In this document: positions 7,083-11,555 of the stretch, piece after piece
How the letters are laid out: the number at the start of each line of letters is the position of its first letter
How positions within the stretch are numbered: the first letter of the stretch is position 1
Assembly (NCBI GenBank): GCA_001412365.1
Contig: LKUE01000262.1
Location: forward strand, 1-11,555
DNA length: 11,555 nt
Source: Desulfuromonas sp. SDB
Lineage (GTDB): Bacteria; SDB-A
Direction of reading: 5' to 3'
Translations under genes and position numbers: made by a program
The notes under the pieces: model-generated
What the model was told of the DNA's origin: nothing
The model's database searches: none
The model's input: the letters and a program-made list of their open reading frames with translations, nothing else

Positions 7083-8093
7083 ATGAATCCAGATCAGATT
7101 ACCAGTTATCAGCAGCTGATGGTTATGATTACTTCAAAATGGATTAGTAAGTCCATTTACGCTGCGGCTAAATTGGGAATTGCGGATATATTATCTGAAA
7201 AATCAGCAAATATTGATGAAATTGCTGAATTAACTGGTACTCAGCCAGCTCAATTATATCGTTTGTTACGGGCATTATCCAGCATGGGAGTATTCAATGA
7301 AGAATCCCCGGCAGTATTTTCCATTAATACCAAGGGAGAATGTTTAAAAACGGGTAATTTAAGAGCAGCGGCATTGTTATTCAATTCAGAATGGTCGGAT
7401 CAATCCTGGGGAAAACTTATGCAGACTTTAAAAACTGGAAAAACCTCGTTTGAACTGGCTCATAATCAGGATTTAAACAGCTGGCTTAAAGATCATCCTG
7501 AATATTGTGATATTTTCAATCAAGCAAATTCATTTAAAGTAAAAACGTCTTTTTTTCCTGCAATTAGAAATTATGATTTTTCAGATTGCAGGAAAATTAC
7601 GGATATAGGGGGAGGAGTGGGAACTTTGTTGATTGAAATTTTACTTTTAAATCCTCATCTCCGGGGGATTGTTGCGGATAAGCCAGGAGTAGTTGAAATT
7701 GCCCGGCAAAAAATTAAATCTCACCACCTGACCGGAAGGTGTAAAACAATAAAATGTGATTTCTTCAGACAAATCCCCGGAGGAAGCGATGTTTACTTGC
7801 TGGCTAATATCCTGCACGATTGGCCGGATGAAAAATGTCTAAACATATTGAAAAATTGCTATCGAGATTTAAATTCCCGGGCAAAATTGCTTGTTCTTGA
7901 ATTTATAATTCCCCCAGGAAACAAGCCTTCAGTAAGTAAGCTTCTGGATTTGGAAATGATGGTGACAACCGGAGGTAAAGAAAGGACAGCACTGGAATAC
8001 CGCCAATTATTCCAGGAAGGCGGATTTAAAGTTTTAAAAATTGTTAACTCTCCCACTGAGGTCAGTATAATGGAGTTAATTAAAGAAATTTAA
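7083..8093 (+). CDS. SAM-dependent O-methyltransferase, acetylserotonin (hydroxyindole) OMT-like
   Basis: This 336-residue protein has the two-part build of the Methyltransf_2 family. An N-terminal winged-helix dimerisation domain covers about residues 8-85 (AAKLGIADIL, then QLYRLLRALSSMGVF). The Rossmann-like catalytic domain follows. The SAM-binding glycine motif is DIGGGVGTL at residues 174-182. LHDWPDE at 244-250 carries the family's catalytic His (H245) and its neighbouring Asp. LVLEFIIP lies near the end of the fold. Such enzymes methylate hydroxyl groups on aromatic or polyketide-like small molecules and are common in natural-product and quinone-related pathways. The acceptor cannot be predicted. 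Length is normal for the family (about 335-370). The next gene is also a methyltransferase but of a different class. Confidence 0.88.
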   Translation: MNPDQITSYQQLMVMITSKWISKSIYAAAKLGIADILSEKSANIDEIAELTGTQPAQLYRLLRALSSMGVFNEESPAVFSINTKGECLKTGNLRAAALLFNSEWSDQSWGKLMQTLKTGKTSFELAHNQDLNSWLKDHPEYCDIFNQANSFKVKTSFFPAIRNYDFSDCRKITDIGGGVGTLLIEILLLNPHLRGIVADKPGVVEIARQKIKSHHLTGRCKTIKCDFFRQIPGGSDVYLLANILHDWPDEKCLNILKNCYRDLNSRAKLLVLEFIIPPGNKPSVSKLLDLEMMVTTGGKERTALEYRQLFQEGGFKVLKIVNSPTEVSIMELIKEI

Positions 8094-8164
8094 AAAGATT
8101 TTCTAATTTTATATTATTGATTAATAATTAGCTTAATTGTAAAAATATTAATAATAATTATTAA

Positions 8165-8169
8165 TGGAG
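8165..8169 (+). promoter_or_regulatory. Ribosome binding site TGGAG deciding the start at 8176
   Basis: Three in-frame ATGs occur at 8164, 8170 and 8176. TGGAG overlaps the first and lies six bases before the third, which is proper spacing, while nothing similar precedes 8164 in a pure A/T stretch. The third ATG is therefore preferred. Confidence 0.65.
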
Positions 8170-8175
8170 ATGGTT

Positions 8176-8919
8176 ATGAAGGAAAGCCAATGGAAAAGAT
8201 TTTTTCAATTTCATGCTGAAGATTATGATGAAAATTGTTTTACCCGCAACACTGAATTTGAGATCGAATTCATTGAAGATGAATTAGATTTAAAGAGGGG
8301 AGATCTAGTTTTAGATGTGGGGTGCGGAACGGGAAGACATTCAGTAGGGTTGGCAGAAAAGGGATATTCAGTTACCGGTATTGATTTATCAGAACAAATG
8401 CTGCAGAAAGCCAGGATCAAAGCGGACAGGAAAAATTTAAATATTGATTTTATTCAGGCAGATGCCCGTGATTTTAAACTAAACAAAACATTCAGTCATG
8501 CTATTTGTCTATGTGAAGGGGCATTTGGTTTGCTGGAAATAACTGAGGATCCGTTAGAACATGGTGTCAGTATTTTGAAAAACATCAACAATGCTTTAAA
8601 ACCCGGAGGAAAACTGCTGCTCACCGTATTAAATGGCTTGAGGAAGATTCGGGAATACAGTGATGAAGATGTGCAGGAAAACAGATTTGATCCATTAAAT
8701 ATTCAAACCATAGAGAAATTGGAATACCTGGATGAGCAAAATCAGATGAACTATGTTACCATAAAAGAAAAAGGATACACCGCCGTAGAAATGAAGTTAC
8801 TTTTCAAATTAAGCGGTTTTAAGGCGGTATCATTTTGGGGGGGTACCGCAGGTGCCTGGAACCGGAAAAGGTTAAAATTAGATGAAATGGAAATAATGGT
8901 AAAGGCGGAAAAAATTTAA
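8176..8919 (+). CDS. Class I SAM-dependent methyltransferase
   Basis: From ATG 8176 the protein has 247 residues with a Methyltransf_11/25-type Rossmann fold. Motif I is LDVGCGTGRHS at residues 46-56. The acidic end of strand 2 is VTGIDLS, binding the SAM ribose. IQADARDF marks the adenine-contacting turn, and LKPGGKLLLTV is the strand-5 motif. A C-terminal stretch (YTAVEMKLLFKLSGFKAVSFWGG) is the usual final helix and beta hairpin of the family. The methyl acceptor is unknown. The gene lies 82 bases after the O-methyltransferase and only 11 before the Cdd1-like gene, so it is probably co-transcribed with the latter. Confidence 0.88.
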   Translation: MKESQWKRFFQFHAEDYDENCFTRNTEFEIEFIEDELDLKRGDLVLDVGCGTGRHSVGLAEKGYSVTGIDLSEQMLQKARIKADRKNLNIDFIQADARDFKLNKTFSHAICLCEGAFGLLEITEDPLEHGVSILKNINNALKPGGKLLLTVLNGLRKIREYSDEDVQENRFDPLNIQTIEKLEYLDEQNQMNYVTIKEKGYTAVEMKLLFKLSGFKAVSFWGGTAGAWNRKRLKLDEMEIMVKAEKI

Positions 8920-8930
8920 CCAAAACAACA

Positions 8931-9206
8931 ATGAAAAATAAGAAAAATCAAATCAAATCAGATCTGCTGAATATTCCCGGAGTGGGCAAGAGTATATCCA
9001 GGGATCTCCGGGAGGTGGGGATAAAGAAGATTAGTGATTTAAAAGAAAAAAATCCTGATGAACTTTATCGAAAACTTTGCTCAATCCGCAATGCTAAAAT
9101 TGACCGCTGTGTACTTTATGTTTTCAGATGCGCAGTTTACTTTGCCAGTAATCAGCAACATCAGCCGGAACTTCTTAGATGGTGGAATTGGAAAGATGAC
9201 CGCTAA
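8931..9206 (+). CDS. Cdd1-family helix-hairpin-helix protein
   Basis: This 91-residue protein matches the small Cdd1 family ('pathogenicity locus', named after a Clostridioides difficile gene next to the toxin locus). A helix-hairpin-helix begins LLNIPGVGKS (residues 12-20) and continues LREVGIKKISDL. The family's conserved C-terminal half follows, with CVLYVFRCAVYFA and an LRWWNWKD ending. HhH motifs bind DNA backbone non-specifically, but this family's role is not established and the name does not imply virulence. The ATG has no visible Shine-Dalgarno site and lies 11 bases after the methyltransferase stop, so translation may be coupled to that gene. It overlaps the next gene by 11 bases. 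Confidence 0.8.
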   Translation: MKNKKNQIKSDLLNIPGVGKSISRDLREVGIKKISDLKEKNPDELYRKLCSIRNAKIDRCVLYVFRCAVYFASNQQHQPELLRWWNWKDDR

Positions 9207-9666
9207 AAGATTATTGCAAAATTTTGTTAAAACTAAGATTATTATAGTATTAGTTTCATCTTTTGTTTTATTTGGCGGTTGCCTGAGTTTTGGAGAAGAT
9301 GTCGAAACCACTGAACCAAGCCCTGGACATATTAGTAAGTGTCGTAGATTGATGTATCTACGGGATGACCTGGAATTTCAAGGAGAAGGTTATAAGATTA
9401 CCCATGGTATTGATGTGGCAGTCTGGTTTAAATTTAGTACTGCGGAGACCTCAGCCTCGGAGATATTTATTGATTCAATTGTGGATATTTGGCGTTTTGA
9501 AGACAGTTTTAATTTGTATCCCCATCAGGATATTAAGTGGTGGGACGTAAAGAATAAATACCTGTACGGAGGAGTAGTGGAATTACCCCAAACAAAATTT
9601 ATGTCAGTGGGCATGGATAGAAATTCCCGGGGGACCACCGTATACATATTTTGGCATGAGATATAA
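9196..9666 (+). CDS. Predicted small lipoprotein of unknown function
   Basis: From ATG 9196 the protein has 156 residues. It begins with basic residues (K4, R5, K12, K14), then a hydrophobic stretch (IIIVLVSSFVLF) and FGGC ending at C29. This looks like a lipoprotein signal with a slightly atypical Phe at the -3 position. The mature part (about 128 residues) is rich in Asp, Trp and Phe and has no domain I recognise. The frame is open back to 9058, but that part runs through the Cdd1 gene in another frame and would bury the signal peptide. A GGTGGA at 9181-9186 is a plausible ribosome binding site. Likely anchored on the outside of the cytoplasmic membrane or in the periplasm. Confidence 0.65.
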   Translation: MTAKRLLQNFVKTKIIIVLVSSFVLFGGCLSFGEDVETTEPSPGHISKCRRLMYLRDDLEFQGEGYKITHGIDVAVWFKFSTAETSASEIFIDSIVDIWRFEDSFNLYPHQDIKWWDVKNKYLYGGVVELPQTKFMSVGMDRNSRGTTVYIFWHEI

Positions 9667-9685
9667 CTACTCAGACAGAGGTTAA

Positions 9686-10573
9686 ATGAGTCACTCCCAT
9701 TCAACTAAAAACATAAGAACCGCCTTTTTTCTAAATCTAACCTTTACCGTAATCGAGGTGGTGGGCGGATTATTGACCAACAGTACTGCCATTCTTTCCG
9801 ATGCGGTACATGATCTGGGGGATTCATTTGCCCTGGCTCAGGCTTGGTACTTTGAAAAAAAATCAAGCCGGCCCGGGGAAAACCGCTACACTTACGGTTA
9901 TAGAAGATTTTCTCTTCTGGGCGGTTTGATCAGCACTCTGGTTATTCTGGTAAGTTCAATATATGTAATATCTCAAGCAGTTATGAGAATTGCCCAACCA
10001 GTTACACCAAATCCTCCGGGGATGATGATTTTAGCAATATTGGGCATTGTAATTAACGCCCTGGCTCTGAGAACCTTAAGACATGACCAAAGTATAAATG
10101 CCCGGGCGGTTGCCCTGCATTTTTTAGAAGATGTGCTGGGGTGGGTGGCAATATTAATTACTGCCAGTCTGTTATGGATTAAGAACATCCCCTTGTTAGA
10201 TCCCATTCTGGCTTTGCTTATTTCCACCTACATGCTGGGCAGAGTTGTTAAAAATATAAGGAAAATGCTTCCTATATTTCTACAGGCTGCTCCTGAGCAG
10301 ATTAATTTAAATGAAATTGTGGAAAAACTAAAAAACTTACCTCAAGTCAAACAAATCCACCATGTCCATTTGTGGTCTTTGGACGAGCAGAGGAGTGTCT
10401 TTTCCGCACATGTGGTCATGGAAAATGATCTTAATCCAGATCAATACTGTAAAATTAAAAATGATATAGGCAAAATCATTGACCAGTATGATCTTCTGCA
10501 TTCCACTGTGGAGATTGAATTTCCGGAAGAAGTGTGCCGGATAGCGGAGGAGGACCACCCCGCTCCGGGATGA
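9686..10573 (+). CDS. Cation diffusion facilitator (CDF) metal exporter
   Basis: This 295-residue protein has the CDF build: six hydrophobic segments (about residues 12-30, 33-54, 76-98, 111-130, 143-164, 168-188) and a cytoplasmic C-terminal domain (about 205-285). TM2 has H42-x3-D46 within SDAVHDLGD, and TM5 has H145-x3-D149 within HFLED. Two HxxxD sites are typical of zinc-transporting CDFs such as ZitB/CzcD, in contrast to YiiP's DxxxD in TM2. The C-terminal HHVHLWSLD stretch is characteristic of this group. It should export Zn2+ (perhaps Co2+ or Cd2+) from the cytoplasm in exchange for protons. AGAGG at 9677-9681 precedes the ATG. It follows the lipoprotein gene by 19 bases and converges with argF. 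Confidence 0.9.
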   Translation: MSHSHSTKNIRTAFFLNLTFTVIEVVGGLLTNSTAILSDAVHDLGDSFALAQAWYFEKKSSRPGENRYTYGYRRFSLLGGLISTLVILVSSIYVISQAVMRIAQPVTPNPPGMMILAILGIVINALALRTLRHDQSINARAVALHFLEDVLGWVAILITASLLWIKNIPLLDPILALLISTYMLGRVVKNIRKMLPIFLQAAPEQINLNEIVEKLKNLPQVKQIHHVHLWSLDEQRSVFSAHVVMENDLNPDQYCKIKNDIGKIIDQYDLLHSTVEIEFPEEVCRIAEEDHPAPG

Positions 10574-10696
10574 AGAACAGGATACCCCCCTCACCCCCAA
10601 ATTATTAACCACAGATAAACACAGGAAAACACAGGGAATCATCACCCCTCCCAAATAATTGAAAGGATCAACAGGATAGAAGTGATTATATCTTCT
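10574..10696. repeat. Convergent intergenic region with composite short-repeat element
   Basis: Three consecutive 10-base units at 10611, 10621 and 10631 read ACAGATAAAC, ACAGGAAAAC and ACAGGGAATC, preceded by ACC. On either side lies a C-rich tract running into an A/T word (10591-10606 and 10642-10660). The outer flanks carry the same nine bases, AACAGGATA, at 10576-10584 and 10670-10678. From memory, similar 'ACCACAGATAAACACAG' and 'ATCCTGTTGATCC' words recur between genes in many environmental bacterial genomes, with no settled function. No intrinsic terminator is visible for either converging gene. Confidence 0.6.
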
Positions 10697-11555
10697 CTAG
10701 CAATTCCCCAGGGTGGCGATCATTATCGCCTTAATAGTATGAAGTCGGTTTTCCGCCTGTTCAAATACCAGGGAGGTGTCGCTTTCGAAGACATCTTCAG
10801 TAACTTCCAGATCGTGGATACCATCCTGATGATGGGCAGGTAAACAGTGAAGGAAGATGGAGTCTTTACCGGTTTTAGCCATCAATTCAGAATTTACCTG
10901 GTAGGGTTCAAGTGATTTGATACGTTCCTGGATTCCCGGTTTATCTTCTTCTCCCATGGACACCCATACATCGGTGTAAACCGCATCTGCATTTTTTACT
11001 TCATTCACTTCTTCAGTGACTTCCACTTTCCAGTGATTCATTGCTTTACCCTTTGCCTGCTCGATTAATTCCGGTTGAGTCCACAGTGATTTGGGGGCAA
11101 TTATGGTTATATCCACCCCGGTGAGGGCGCATCCGATCATGAGTGAATTGGCTACATTGTTCCTTCCGTCTCCGATGTACACCATTTTCTTTTGACTTAG
11201 ATTCCCGTAGTGCTCCATTACGGTGAGTAGATCGGCTAAAGCCTGGGTGGGATGATATTCATTGGTCAGTCCGTTCCACACCGGCACTCCTGAATACTTA
11301 GCCAGATCTTCCACCGTTGATTGATTGAATCCTCTGAATTCAATCCCGTCAAACATTCTTCCCAATACCCGGGCAGTGTCTTTTACTGATTCTTTTTTGC
11401 CTAACTGTATGTCATTTTTACCCAGGTATTCAGGATGAGCTCCTTCGTCAACCGCAGCTACGGTGAAAGCAGCCCGGGTACGGGTGGAGGTTTTCTCGAA
11501 GAGTAAGGCAATATTTTTATTTGCCAACCTTTTAGGGAAAAAACCGGCTCTTTTT
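10697..11555 (-). CDS. argF: Ornithine carbamoyltransferase, N-terminus beyond the window
   Basis: The minus-strand frame stays open to the window edge: 285 residues are visible and about 35 appear missing compared with E. coli ArgI. TTG at 11527 is an internal Leu, because upstream codons (KRAGFFPKR) still fit the family. The enzyme joins carbamoyl phosphate and ornithine to citrulline in arginine synthesis, or runs in reverse in the arginine deiminase pathway. Visible signatures are STRTR (carbamoyl phosphate site), [29 protein letters not shown] (ornithine loop) and HCLPAHH with the active-site Cys. Sequence resembles the ArgI/ArcB subgroup, so arcB is an alternative name. The stretch after HCLPA is roughly ten residues shorter than in ArgI. 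The gene ends with TAG at 10697-10699. Confidence 0.92.
   Translation of the reverse strand, partial: KRAGFFPKRLANKNIALLFEKTSTRTRAAFTVAAVDEGAHPEYLGKNDIQLGKKESVKDTARVLGRMFDGIEFRGFNQSTVEDLAKYSGVPVWNGLTNEYHPTQALADLLTVMEHYGNLSQKKMVYIGDGRNNVANSLMIGCALTGVDITIIAPKSLWTQPELIEQAKGKAMNHWKVEVTEEVNEVKNADAVYTDVWVSMGEEDKPGIQERIKSLEPYQVNSELMAKTGKDSIFLHCLPAHHQDGIHDLEVTEDVFESDTSLVFEQAENRLHTIKAIMIATLGNC

Noticed and set aside
8152-8163. 12-base palindrome TAATAATTATTA just before the second methyltransferase
   Set aside because: It is pure A/T in a pure A/T stretch, so chance is sufficient; there is no second copy to suggest an operator.
8164-8175. ATG at 8164 as the start of the second methyltransferase
   Set aside because: No ribosome site precedes it. 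TGGAG at 8165-8169 correctly spaces ATG 8176 instead.
10543-10564. Hairpin AGCGG(A)GG / CCCCGCT at the end of the CDF gene as a terminator
   Set aside because: It lies within the coding sequence, the stem is bulged and no T-run follows.
3173-10654. Minus-strand and shifted-frame open readings across 3173-3400, 3759-4025, 5664-5882, 5961-6209, 7859-8056, 8223-8420, 9081-9311, 9365-9550, 9973-10227 and 10337-10654
   Set aside because: Each lies largely or wholly within a well-supported gene on the other strand or frame and has no recognisable domain.
10576-10678. The 9-bp AACAGGATA copies as a target-site duplication around a mini-transposon
   Set aside because: The enclosed DNA has no terminal inverted repeats, and the AGGAT word itself recurs within the right flank, so it is better read as part of the repeat.
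11525-11527. Minus-strand TTG at 11527 as the argF start
   Set aside because: It would remove about 45 residues from the family's N-terminus, and the upstream codons remain open and family-like to the window edge.

Overview
The window is A+T-rich bacterial DNA carrying ten protein genes. Nine lie in a row on the plus strand and one faces them on the minus strand. Both end genes are cut by the window edges. No rRNA, tRNA, CRISPR array, transposase or phage gene was seen. The host cannot be named from this sequence. The ornithine carbamoyltransferase is of the bacterial ArgI/ArcB type. Several genes have GGAGG-like ribosome binding sites and one apparently starts with TTG. Large cyclase-like/ATPase/TPR proteins, a Cys-rich PAS protein and an HhH Cdd1-type protein suggest an environmental, probably anaerobic bacterium. 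That last point is inference.

Layout. 1-3527: the 3' part of a very large signalling protein with remnants of two class III cyclase-like domains, a P-loop ATPase and a long TPR array. 3570-4532: an alpha/alpha-toroid protein resembling the squalene cyclase/prenyltransferase fold. 4570-5556: an APH/RdoA-type small-molecule kinase. 5626-6159: a small PAS protein with two four-cysteine clusters. 6194-6934: a nucleotidyltransferase resembling AadA/ANT(3''). 7083-8093: an O-methyltransferase of the acetylserotonin/hydroxyindole family. 8176-8919: a second SAM methyltransferase. 8931-9206: a Cdd1-family helix-hairpin-helix protein. 9196-9666: a small predicted lipoprotein. 9686-10573: a cation diffusion facilitator. 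10574-10696: a convergent intergenic region with a composite short-repeat element. 10697-11555: ornithine carbamoyltransferase on the minus strand, missing its N-terminus.

How the genes may relate. From 3570 to 9666 the genes are co-directional with short gaps (11-148 bases, one 11-base overlap), so one or a few transcripts are plausible. A kinase, a nucleotidyltransferase and two methyltransferases side by side are all enzymes that decorate small molecules, next to a toroid protein of unknown chemistry and a possible sensor. This could be an uncharacterised small-molecule modification cluster, but no scaffold-building enzyme is visible and the grouping may be accidental. The metal exporter and argF look like ordinary flanking genes, and the base composition becomes visibly less A+T-rich there.

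Several starts need care. The left-hand gene does not start at 162. The second methyltransferase most likely starts at 8176, the nucleotidyltransferase at 6194 and the lipoprotein at 9196. The PAS gene has an awkward start region at 5618-5634.
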